Positions 1-6,719 of a DNA stretch of 13,300 nucleotides are shown piece by piece. The stretch spans positions 1 to 13,300 of the forward strand of contig JAIWOE010000108.1 in NCBI GenBank assembly GCA_020217165.1, written 5' to 3'. Source of the DNA: Desulfovibrio sp. Its GTDB lineage: Bacteria; Desulfobacterota; Desulfovibrionia; Desulfovibrionales; Desulfovibrionaceae. Each line of letters begins with the position of its first letter. Positions within the stretch are counted from its first letter, which is position 1. Under the pieces are notes generated by a model. The model saw nothing but the letters and a program-made list of their open reading frames with translations, did no database searches and was not told the origin of the DNA. The position numbers and the translations under genes were made by a program.

Positions 1-342
1 GTCGGCCACACCGGGCAGCATGCGCTGGCGGTCTTCCCGGCTGATCTTGCCCAGACCCTTGCGCAGCATGGGGGCGGCGATATCCAGGGCAGCCACCCGG
101 GCCGTGGGGGACCGGCGCAGGATGCCGGCAGTCACATCCAGGGTGCCGGCAGCCAGGTCCAGCACCACCACCGGCAGGCCATCCTGCCAGGCCGGGGCAG
201 CTGCGTTGAGGAGCTGGCGTCGCCACCAGATATCGATGCCGCCGCTGAGGAAATGATTCAGGAAGTCGTACCAGCCGGCAATGCGCCCGAACATGGCGCT
301 CACGGCGCGGCGGTGCGCGTCCGCAGAACGTGGTGCAGTCAT
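1..342 (-). CDS. ubiE: UbiE/MenG-type quinone C-methyltransferase, N-terminal part (runs off left edge)
   Basis: The reading frame gives 114 codons before it leaves the window. The N-terminal region contains FGRIAGWYDFLNHFLSGGID followed by WWRR, which fits the UbiE/MenG pattern of an aromatic-Asp motif and a Trp-Arg helix. A Rossmann-type SAM-binding motif I (VVVLDLAAGTLDV, about residues 58-70) and an acidic strand end (AALDIA) follow. UbiE-family enzymes methylate demethylmenaquinone (or the ubiquinone precursor); in an anaerobe with menaquinone the likely product is menaquinone. The ATG at 342 is 11 bases after the stop of the upstream small gene, so the two are probably co-transcribed. 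No strong Shine-Dalgarno sequence precedes it. One oddity: motif I reads AAGTLD where the family usually has GTGD, replacing the second glycine. The C-terminal half is outside the window, so substrate cannot be judged. Confidence 0.85.
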   Translation of the reverse strand, partial: MTAPRSADAHRRAVSAMFGRIAGWYDFLNHFLSGGIDIWWRRQLLNAAAPAWQDGLPVVVLDLAAGTLDVTAGILRRSPTARVAALDIAAPMLRKGLGKISREDRQRMLPGVAD

Positions 343-353
343 TGGGAATGGCG

Positions 354-584
354 TCAGGAGCGGGTGCGGTCGTCTTCGCACGCAGCCGATTGTCCGGAAG
401 CCTGCGCGACCTCGCCGCCTCCGGAGATGGTTTCCAGAATTTTGGTGTAGATGGCCGGAAACACCTCGCCGAGATTGGCCGGGGAGACGCGGCCCACCTC
501 GATGAACTTGACCACGATCTCCTTGGTCACCTGCAGGGCTTCCTTGTGCAACTTGTCCACGTATTCCACCATGTGCGCCAACAT
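354..584 (-). CDS. Small conserved-looking helical protein, unknown function, upstream of ubiE
   Basis: This 76-residue frame lies 11 bases upstream of the ubiE-like start on the same strand. Residues 1-53 read as an amphipathic, well-ordered sequence (for example KEIVVKFIEVGRVSPANLGE at 21-40 and VFPAIYTKILETI at 41-53). The last 23 residues are polar and low in complexity. The ordered part loosely recalls the helical N-terminal half of Ros/MucR-type regulators (Ile-Val-x-x-Phe/Tyr-Val, x-Val-Pro/Ser, Leu, Ile), but there is no zinc-finger Cys/His set, so this is only a weak resemblance. The frame is closed upstream by a stop at 659-657, and the ATG at 584 is the only standard start giving the full ordered region. 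No good Shine-Dalgarno is visible. Position and protein-like composition make a real gene likely; function is unknown. Confidence 0.65.
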   Translation of the reverse strand: MLAHMVEYVDKLHKEALQVTKEIVVKFIEVGRVSPANLGEVFPAIYTKILETISGGGEVAQASGQSAACEDDRTRS

Positions 585-685
585 GCTTGGCGAAAGCGGC
601 CGGTTCCGCAGGAGAGCCTGGCCGGAAAAAAAATCCCGACCGGGTGGGGAAATGGCTTAGACCGACATGGACTAGCGCACCGGAC

Positions 686-735
686 GGGGAAAAAAGGAAG
701 AAACCAGGAGAGCCCCTCCCTTTTTTGGGGCTGGT
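686..735 (-). terminator. Probable rho-independent terminator downstream of the 1244-residue gene
   Basis: Read on the minus strand, this site has AGCCCC, a ten-base A/G loop and GGGGCT, forming a 6-bp stem (plus-strand arms 711-716 and 727-732). A T-rich stretch of about 17 bases, ending in six Ts, follows after CTCCTGG. It starts about 95 bases after the stop of the large gene. The offset between stem and T-tract is longer than ideal, so efficiency is uncertain. The rest of the 585-826 gap holds no convincing gene. It has a second T8 run on the minus strand (627-634) behind only a weak 3-bp hairpin, and no clear promoter that I can see. Confidence 0.5.
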
Positions 736-826
736 AGCATGGCTGGAACGGAAAGTCGAGCCGCTGCATGGTCAGCCAGTGGGGCCAGCGAATGGCCCTG
801 CGCCGTTGCCGTCACCATCCCTTGGG

Positions 827-3800
827 CTAGGCCTCGTCTGTCAGGCCTTCGTCGTCCCCTCCTTCTTCGGCGTCCTCCTGGGAGTCCTCCTGGGCGTCCT
901 CCTGGGCCATGGCCAGCAGCTCCTCGCGGATGACCCTGGCCGCCGCCATGGGGACCAGCCGTTCCAGTTCCTGCAGCAAGTCCGTCTTGACCCCGCCCAG
1001 GGCCTCGGGGCCCACCACCCGGCCCTCCAGCATGGCATCCACCTTGCCGGCGAAGTCCCGGGCAAATTCCACCAACCGCTGTTCCAGCAGCAGTTCCACG
1101 TGCGCGGCCACCTGCGCCGCCATGCGGCTTTCCATGACTGCCCCCAGCCGGGCCTCGGCCTGGGCCAGCAGCCGGGCTTCCAGTTCCTGGCCGGCCCGGG
1201 CGGCCTGCTGCGCCGCGTGTTCCTGCGCCGCGGCCAGCTTGCGGTCCATGGTCTCCAGGAGCCCCCGCATCACCGCCGAATCCGGCGCCAGCAGGGCGGC
1301 CACCCGCTGTTCCAGCCCCGTGTGGGCGGCGGCCAGCTCCTCCACCCGCTGCACCGTGCGCTGCCCGTCGGCCTTGGCCGATTCGCGCACCCCGGCGAGC
1401 TTGGCTTCCAGCCGTCTGGAGAAGGCGCTGTCCTCGGCCAGGGCGTCCTGCAACCGGTGCTCAAAGGTCTGCGGCGCACTGGCGGCGAACTGTCGTAGGG
1501 CGGCTTCCAGGGCGTCGATGCGGCGATGCAGGCCATCAAGCTGCTGGCCGTGCTGGGTCTGGAGCTCCTGTCCAATGTGGGCCAGGCGCGTCACGTCTTC
1601 CTGCAGGCGCTCCTGCTGCTGATCCACGGCCTCCAGCAACCCGGCCTGGGCGGCCAGCTGCTCACGCAGTTCGTGTTGGTCGCGGCTGCGGGCCTCGGCC
1701 ATGCTGTACAACGCATCCAGGGAGTCCAGGGAATCCAGAGCGTTCAAGGCCTGCGTGCTGGCCTGGGCAGCGGCCTGGGCAGTGGCCTGCATGGCTGCTT
1801 CCTGCTGCGACACCGTCTCCCGCAAGGCGACCAGCTCTTCTTCCAGACTGCGGATGGTGGTGCCGCGCTCTTCCAGCCGGCCGTCCACCTGCTCCACCAG
1901 CGAGGCAGACAGGCGGACCATTTCCTGGGCCAGGGCCGTGGTTTCCTGGGAAGACTCCTCCACCATGAGCCGAACGGCATCCAGGGAGCCAGCCAACTCC
2001 TCGCGATGGGACGAGGCGGTCTGGCGCAGGGCTTCCAATTCGCCGGCGAGGCGGGCCAATTCATCCATGACGGGCTGCCGGCCCAGAGCCAGGCGCTCGG
2101 TATCGTTTCTGAGGGCGTCCAGGGCCTCGTCCATGGTCCGTTGCACCGAGGCGAGGCGGGTTTCCACCAGCCCGGCGATGGAGGCGCGCTCCCGCTGCAA
2201 CTCATGGGTCGTCTCCCCACGCAATTGCTGGAAGGCTTCCTGCAGCCCGGCGGCGGCTTCCGCCTGGCTGGCCGTAGCGTCCTGGTGCGCCGCAAATCGT
2301 TTCTCCAGGACATCCACATATGCGGAAAGATTTGCGAATTTTCCATCAACCCGGGTGACGGCATTATCCTCGGCCTGAGCGGCTGCTTGGCGGATGAGAT
2401 CCCGCACAGCGGCGGGCACGGCCTCTGATTCGCCCTCTGCCTCTGCATGTTGTGCCAACTCTTGCACCGAGGCCTGCAGGGAGGCCAGGGATTCGGCAAG
2501 GGTATCCAGGCGGGCATCAAGCTGTGCCAGCTGCCCCGGGATTTTGCCGGCGGTGCGGGCGTCTTCTTCCACGGTTTCCAGCCGGGCCGTCAGCTCCGCT
2601 GTGGCCGCCTGCTGGGCAGCCTGCAGGGCCGCCACCTGCGTCGAAAAGGTCTCCTGCAGGGCCTGCTGCGCATCCCGAAGCGTTGCGTCTTCCTGCTGCA
2701 GCTCCTGACGCAGGGCCTCCAGGTGGCCGGCCTGCTCGGCCATGCGGGCCACCTCGGCCTGCAGCTGCTCCAGGGCTTCCTGCGATGCAGGGGGGGTGGC
2801 GAGACGCGCCGCAAGTTGCGACTCGAAGTCGGCCTTGAGGGCCTCCAGGCTGGCGTGCAGTTGCGCCTGCAGCCCGGCCACGGCGGCTTCCAGATCCTGC
2901 ACGGCCTGTTGCACGTCGGCCCCAGGGGGAGGCGCAGGCGGAGCCGGGGGGGCCAGCGGAGCGGGGGGAGTGGGCGGGGCCGGAGTAGCGGCCGCAGCCA
3001 GGAGACTGGCACCGGCACCAGCTGCCACCGCCATGGCGGCGGTCAGGGATTCGCCGGAACTTATGTCGGGGGCCGATGCGGAAGTGGCGGCCTGCACTGC
3101 GGGCGCCACTTCGGCGGAGACAGGTTCCGCGGGGGCGGTGTCTGGAGCCTCCTGCACCAGCTCCTCCAGCTCCTCATACAGGCTGGCGGAGGGACTGCCC
3201 GGGGCGGGGCCGTGTTCGGCCAGGGCCGTCAGAGAATCAAGATCCCCCAGCTCTCCCAACCCCTCAAGACCCTCCAGGGCTTCGAGGTCGTCAATGTCTT
3301 CGAGGTCTCGAACATCTGCAACCACATCGGCCGCCGCGGTTTCCACATCCGTCAGTTTCGGCCCCTCAGGCATGTCGGGCCCGGCTGGGGCAGCTGGAGC
3401 GAGGATGTCTTCCTCGCCAAGGTCGAGCACGTCTTCCTCCAGCGGTTCGGCCTCCTGGGTCGCCACCGGGGAAGGCTGCGCCTGAAACTCCAGGTCTTCA
3501 ACTCCGAGGTCCTGCAGCAGGTCATCCAACCCGACGGCATCGCTGCTGCCGGCAAGGCGATGCTCGGCACCGAGGGCCGCCAACTGGGTCGCCTCGGCCG
3601 ATTCGCCGACGGCGTCAAGAGAGTCAAGAGCATCCAGGGAATCAAGGGCTTCCAGTTCGTCCCCATCGACCACGTCGCCCCGCGCTTCCAACCCGTCAAG
3701 AGCATTGAAAGAGTCGAGGGGATCAAGGGAGTCGAGGGCCTGGAGGGCGTCGGGGTCGGGGGCAAGGGTGTCATCCATGGAGATGGCCTCCAGGCGCTCC

Positions 3801-4561
3801 TCGGGGCCAGCCAGTTCTAGGTCGTGCGCTTCCACGTCGCCCACGAGGTCATCCAAATCTGCGATGTCGTCGTCCTCGTCCTGGCTAAAACCTTCGTCCT
3901 CACGGCCGCCGATCATGGAGGCGGCGACGAGATCCAGGGTAAAGTCATCGTCATCCAAATCCTTGAACTGCGAGGTGTCGCCCTCCAGGGGGGACGCAGC
4001 CGGCGGCGGATCATGGCGGACCAGGGTGGTTTTCTCCAGTTCATCCAGATCGCCCAGGGCATCGAAGTCGTCCAGATCGTGGGGGACGTCCGTATCGTCC
4101 AGCCCCTGCAGATCGCCCAGGGTCGCTGCCCCCTGGTCGTGTCCGGACTGGGATTCCGGGCCGAACAGGTCGTCGTCGCCCAGGGCCAGGTCCAGGTTGT
4201 CCAGATCGTGCAGGGCCAGGTCGTCCAGGTCGGCCACGCCCTGCCCGTCGGCAGGCGCGGCGCCCCTGTCCACCAGGGCCGTACCGCCGAGCTCGCCGGT
4301 TTCGGAAAACAGGTCGTCCAGCTCCCTGGCAAAGTCCACGTCACTGCCCAGGCCGTCCAGGGGCACGCCGGTCACCGCCGCCAGTTCGTCGTCCACCGAC
4401 ACGCCGGTGATGGACATGAGCCCGTCCTGCCCGGTGTCTTCGGCCAGATCGTCCAGATCGGCCAGATCATCCAAATCGGACAACTCGGGCAAATCAGCCA
4501 GATCGGTCAATTCGAAGATATCTGCATCATCCACGTTGTCGGACTGTCGCCGGGCAGCCAT
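827..4561 (-). CDS. Large acidic-repeat and coiled-coil protein, unknown function
   Basis: This 1244-residue protein matches no enzyme family I recognise. Its regions are: residues about 1-500, strongly acidic and leucine-rich, with triplet runs such as DLDDLADLDDL (leucine at every third position from 18 to 39) and a second cluster of ALDSLDALDSLDA type at about 268-320; residues 506-525, a 20-residue uncharged Ala/Leu/Val/Gly stretch that could be a weak membrane segment or a flexible spacer; residues 526-547, Pro/Ala-rich; about 548-1190, nearly continuous Ala/Gln/Glu/Leu-rich coiled coil; and about 1221-1244, a very acidic tail (QEDSQEDAEE). I see no Cys or Trp and no signal peptide at the N terminus. 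The ATG at 4561 has a Shine-Dalgarno-like GAAGGTGA just upstream. It lies 227 bases after cobJ on the same strand, so it may have its own promoter. The architecture suggests a cytoplasmic scaffold, polar-landmark or segregation-type protein, but that is inference. No catalytic motif was seen. Confidence 0.9.
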   Translation of the reverse strand: MAARRQSDNVDDADIFELTDLADLPELSDLDDLADLDDLAEDTGQDGLMSITGVSVDDELAAVTGVPLDGLGSDVDFARELDDLFSETGELGGTALVDRGAAPADGQGVADLDDLALHDLDNLDLALGDDDLFGPESQSGHDQGAATLGDLQGLDDTDVPHDLDDFDALGDLDELEKTTLVRHDPPPAASPLEGDTSQFKDLDDDDFTLDLVAASMIGGREDEGFSQDEDDDIADLDDLVGDVEAHDLELAGPEERLEAISMDDTLAPDPDALQALDSLDPLDSFNALDGLEARGDVVDGDELEALDSLDALDSLDAVGESAEATQLAALGAEHRLAGSSDAVGLDDLLQDLGVEDLEFQAQPSPVATQEAEPLEEDVLDLGEEDILAPAAPAGPDMPEGPKLTDVETAAADVVADVRDLEDIDDLEALEGLEGLGELGDLDSLTALAEHGPAPGSPSASLYEELEELVQEAPDTAPAEPVSAEVAPAVQAATSASAPDISSGESLTAAMAVAAGAGASLLAAAATPAPPTPPAPLAPPAPPAPPPGADVQQAVQDLEAAVAGLQAQLHASLEALKADFESQLAARLATPPASQEALEQLQAEVARMAEQAGHLEALRQELQQEDATLRDAQQALQETFSTQVAALQAAQQAATAELTARLETVEEDARTAGKIPGQLAQLDARLDTLAESLASLQASVQELAQHAEAEGESEAVPAAVRDLIRQAAAQAEDNAVTRVDGKFANLSAYVDVLEKRFAAHQDATASQAEAAAGLQEAFQQLRGETTHELQRERASIAGLVETRLASVQRTMDEALDALRNDTERLALGRQPVMDELARLAGELEALRQTASSHREELAGSLDAVRLMVEESSQETTALAQEMVRLSASLVEQVDGRLEERGTTIRSLEEELVALRETVSQQEAAMQATAQAAAQASTQALNALDSLDSLDALYSMAEARSRDQHELREQLAAQAGLLEAVDQQQERLQEDVTRLAHIGQELQTQHGQQLDGLHRRIDALEAALRQFAASAPQTFEHRLQDALAEDSAFSRRLEAKLAGVRESAKADGQRTVQRVEELAAAHTGLEQRVAALLAPDSAVMRGLLETMDRKLAAAQEHAAQQAARAGQELEARLLAQAEARLGAVMESRMAAQVAAHVELLLEQRLVEFARDFAGKVDAMLEGRVVGPEALGGVKTDLLQELERLVPMAAARVIREELLAMAQEDAQEDSQEDAEEGGDDEGLTDEA
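3600..3760 (-). repeat. ALDSLD-type repeat cluster in the large protein
   Basis: Residues about 268-320 contain two blocks, LQALDSLDPLDSFNALDGLE and LEALDSLDALDSLDAVGE, separated by a short acidic linker. The DNA shows matching degenerate 9-base units (gagtcaaga / gagggcctg type on the plus strand). A third copy of the same motif, ALNALDSLDSLDALYSM, lies far away inside the coiled coil at residues about 939-956 (bases about 1692-1747). Confidence 0.7.
4442..4510 (-). repeat. Leucine-every-third-residue acidic repeat (LDD/LAD triplets) in the large protein
   Basis: Codons 18-40 of the large protein place leucine at positions 18, 21, 24, 27, 30, 33, 36 and 39 with mostly Asp and Ala between them. 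At DNA level this appears on the plus strand as degenerate 9-base units of the type tcgtccaga / tcggccaga. Similar but less regular triplets recur through residues 100-180 and 400-460. Near-identical short units make this stretch prone to copy-number change. Confidence 0.75.
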
Positions 4562-4671
4562 ACGTCACCTTCGCAGAACAGGTTGCAGGGGGACGGGGTG
4601 TGGCGACGGCTGTTGCGTCGCTCGCGCAGCAGTGCGCACCAGGGCCGGGCGTGCGCCACCCACTGCGTCTT

Positions 4672-4686
4672 CCTGAAAAATTCAGG
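4672..4686. promoter_or_regulatory. Perfect inverted repeat in the leader of the large gene (possible operator)
   Basis: CCTGAA, three A, TTCAGG is a perfect 6-bp-arm palindrome in the 227-base gap between cobJ and the large gene, about 110 bases before the large gene's ATG. It lacks a following T-tract on the minus strand, so it looks more like a protein-binding site than a terminator for cobJ. Function is inferred from symmetry and position only. Confidence 0.35.
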
Positions 4687-4738
4687 CAGCGCGACACGCA
4701 AACACCCTGCGCCCGCTCTGCACAGCGTTCGTATTGAA

Positions 4739-4754
4739 GCACATTTCCGTGTGC
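4739..4754. promoter_or_regulatory. Second inverted repeat between cobJ and the large gene
   Basis: GCACA and TGTGC are 5-bp arms around a 6-base centre, 34 bases after the cobJ stop. On the minus strand TTGCAC overlaps this repeat and TACGAA follows 17 bases later, which is a weak match to a sigma-70 promoter (about three of six in each box). It could be a promoter or operator site for the large gene. The rest of the 4562-4788 gap shows no gene or riboswitch that I recognise. Confidence 0.25.
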
Positions 4755-4788
4755 AAGGCAAGGAAAAGGACGGAAAACCATAACGGAA

Positions 4789-5586
4789 TCAACGTCTTTG
4801 AGACGCATCCCCCGTCTGGTACTTGGCCAGGTATCCCCGCGGAGTCAGCAACTTACCGCCAGCCATGCGGGTTTGCGAATTGCCCACCACTACAATGGAG
4901 AGCATATCCGCCTGGTGCCATGGCATTTCCCCCAGGGTGGCCACCACCACAGCCTGCTGCGGACGATAGGCCTGGCGCACCAGCCCGGCCGGCCGCCCGG
5001 CGCCGGTGTGGCCAGCGATGATCTCCACGGCCCGGCTGAGCTGCCAGTCCCGATGGGTGGACCTGGGATTGTAAAGCACGATGACGAAATCCCCGACCGC
5101 GGCGTGTTCCAGTCGGCGTTCGATGACCTCCCAGGGGGTGAGCAGGTCCGACAGACTGATCACCGCAAAGTCGTGCATCAGGGGCGCGCCCAGCAGGGCG
5201 GCGGCGGCGGCCAGGGCCGGCACGCCGGGGACAATCTCCACGGGCACACGGCCCAGGAGGTCTTGCGCGTCCAGCAACTCCAGCACCAGGCCGGCCATGC
5301 CGTAAATGCCGGCGTCGCCGCTGCTGACCACGGCCGTGGGCACGCCATCCAGTGCTGCCTGGATGGCGTGCTGGCACCGCTGCATCTCGCCGCGCATGCC
5401 CGTGGCCATAATGCGCTTGCGGTCGCGGAGTTCCTGGGGAATCAACTCGATGTAACGGGTGTAGCCCACCAGAAGTTCGGCTGCTTCCAGGGCGGCCAGG
5501 GCCTGGGGGGTGCAGAGGGCGGTGTCGCCCGGGCCGAGGCCCACCACGGTCAGCGGGGCGGAAGTGGACGGGAAGGATGCGGACAT
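4789..5586 (-). CDS. cobJ: Precorrin-3B / cobalt-precorrin-3 C17-methyltransferase (CobJ/CbiH)
   Basis: This cytoplasmic SAM-dependent enzyme of corrin synthesis methylates C17 and drives ring contraction in the cobalamin pathway. The 265-residue length fits the family. It opens with the tetrapyrrole-methylase glycine motif VVGLGPGD (about 13-20). GYTRYIELI, SSGDAGIYGMAGLVLEL, VPGVPALAAAAALLGAPL, HDFAVISLSDLLTPWEVIERRL (split by one residue from the preceding motif), LYNPRS and the late VVVGNSQTR all match CobJ/CbiH rather than other methylases of the superfamily. The ATG at 5586 has GAGGT four bases upstream. The start overlaps the end of cbiG by 37 bases, so the two are almost certainly translated from one message. 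CbiG acts just downstream of this step in the anaerobic pathway, which fits the pairing. The stop at 4791-4789 is followed by a 227-base gap, probably the end of the operon. Confidence 0.93.
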   Translation of the reverse strand: MSASFPSTSAPLTVVGLGPGDTALCTPQALAALEAAELLVGYTRYIELIPQELRDRKRIMATGMRGEMQRCQHAIQAALDGVPTAVVSSGDAGIYGMAGLVLELLDAQDLLGRVPVEIVPGVPALAAAAALLGAPLMHDFAVISLSDLLTPWEVIERRLEHAAVGDFVIVLYNPRSTHRDWQLSRAVEIIAGHTGAGRPAGLVRQAYRPQQAVVVATLGEMPWHQADMLSIVVVGNSQTRMAGGKLLTPRGYLAKYQTGDASQRR

Positions 5587-6719
5587 GCAGACCTCATGGC
5601 CACGGCGCAGGTCATGCCCGGGCCGCGCTGTTTGGGGACAAGAATCGTGGACGTCTTCGCCAGCAGCAGGGCCGCGGCCTCGGCCACGGAGGCCACCCCC
5701 ATGCGCGCCTGGACCATGGCCGACGGGGTGGGGACGGGCACCTCCGCCAGGGCCGAGGCAGGGTAGAACACCGGCGGCACCCCCAGGGCCTCTGCCAATT
5801 GCAGCAGGCCGGGTTCGTCGGCCTTGGCCTCAATGCTGGCTAGGCCCATGAGGCTGGCGGCAGCCAGGCCGTGGCGGGCCAGCACCTCGCGGACGAAGGA
5901 TTCCAGTTGCGTCACGGGCACCCCACGCTTGCAGCCCACGCCCAGGGCCAGCACCGCAGGGTGCACCACCGCCACCCGGTGGTCCGGGGTGGGGGTGCGC
6001 CAATCCACCACCAGCAGGGCGCCGGGCCAGGCGTCGGCTTCCTCCGGCGTCAAGGGCGTCAGCAAGGCAGCCCACTCGTCGTCCAAGGGCATACAGCCAA
6101 GTGGATCCACCACCCCCATTTGCTCGCCGCGAACCAGGGCAGCCATGAGCCCGGTGAGGGCGGCGGAGTGCGCCGGCGTGAGGCCGTGCCGGGCCAGCAG
6201 CACATCCAGGGCCGGCAACCCGGTCGCATCCGAGGCGGTGGTGATGACGGCCTGGCCGCCGGTCACCTCCGCCACGCGCCGGGCCAGGGCATTGGCCCCG
6301 CCAAGATGGCCGGACACCAGGCTGACGAGGAACCGTCCGTCCTGATCCGCCACCACCACTGCCGGGTCCACGTGCTTGGAGACCAGCAGCGGCGCCACGG
6401 CGCGCACCACGATGCCCGCGGCACACAGGCAGACGTGCCCTGCGTAGGTTGGCCAGACCCCGGCGAGGGCATCCGCGAACCGGGTGAACCGGAACAGGCG
6501 GAGTCCCTCGCCCTCATGGGTCGGCCCACCGGGGATGCTGGGGATGTTGTGGTGCAGGTGCAGATCCGCATCCAGGGCACCAGCCAGGGTCCTGCCCAGG
6601 ACGGCGCCCCGGGGGGTCAGCGCCCAGACGGCCAGCCTGCTCAGAGCGTCACCTGCCGGGCCGCGTGCAGGGTCTTGGCGAAGTCTTCCTCGGTGTGGGC
6701 AAAACTGACCATGGCGCAC
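5550..6719 (-). CDS. cbiG: Cobalt-precorrin-5A hydrolase (CbiG)
   Basis: CbiG opens the delta-lactone of cobalt-precorrin-5A and releases acetaldehyde in the anaerobic cobalamin route. The sequence shows the two usual parts. The N-terminal and central region has [32 protein letters not shown] and [10 protein letters not shown] (about residues 101-147), then [14 protein letters not shown]. The C-terminal domain has [12 protein letters not shown] and a Ser-rich [14 protein letters not shown] stretch with [14 protein letters not shown]. The start is uncertain. The ATG at 6719 gives 389 residues, but it lies 79 bases inside hemL, has no Shine-Dalgarno, and its first 25 residues look non-native. 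CbiG proteins usually begin near [14 protein letters not shown] at 6644 overlaps the hemL stop as CTGA and has AGGTGA at the right distance; it would give 364 residues. No ATG, GTG or TTG lies between. The 3' end overlaps cobJ by 37 bases. Confidence 0.9.
   Translation of the reverse strand: MRHGQFCPHRGRLRQDPARGPAGDALSRLAVWALTPRGAVLGRTLAGALDADLHLHHNIPSIPGGPTHEGEGLRLFRFTRFADALAGVWPTYAGHVCLCAAGIVVRAVAPLLVSKHVDPAVVVADQDGRFLVSLVSGHLGGANALARRVAEVTGGQAVITTASDATGLPALDVLLARHGLTPAHSAALTGLMAALVRGEQMGVVDPLGCMPLDDEWAALLTPLTPEEADAWPGALLVVDWRTPTPDHRVAVVHPAVLALGVGCKRGVPVTQLESFVREVLARHGLAAASLMGLASIEAKADEPGLLQLAEALGVPPVFYPASALAEVPVPTPSAMVQARMGVASVAEAAALLLAKTSTILVPKQRGPGMTCAVAMRSACPHPSRPLPPR

Noticed and set aside
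3600..4510. CRISPR-like or tandem repeat array
   Set aside because: The repeats are 9-base, codon-phased and degenerate inside a coding frame, with no unique spacers.
587..4783. Four long plus-strand open frames of 300 to 457 codons, all in one frame, opposite the large gene
   Set aside because: They are antisense to a well-formed coding region. Their residues are Gly/Gln/His/Val-rich low-complexity text that mirrors the repeats, with no ribosome sites. This is a known effect of GC-rich codon bias.
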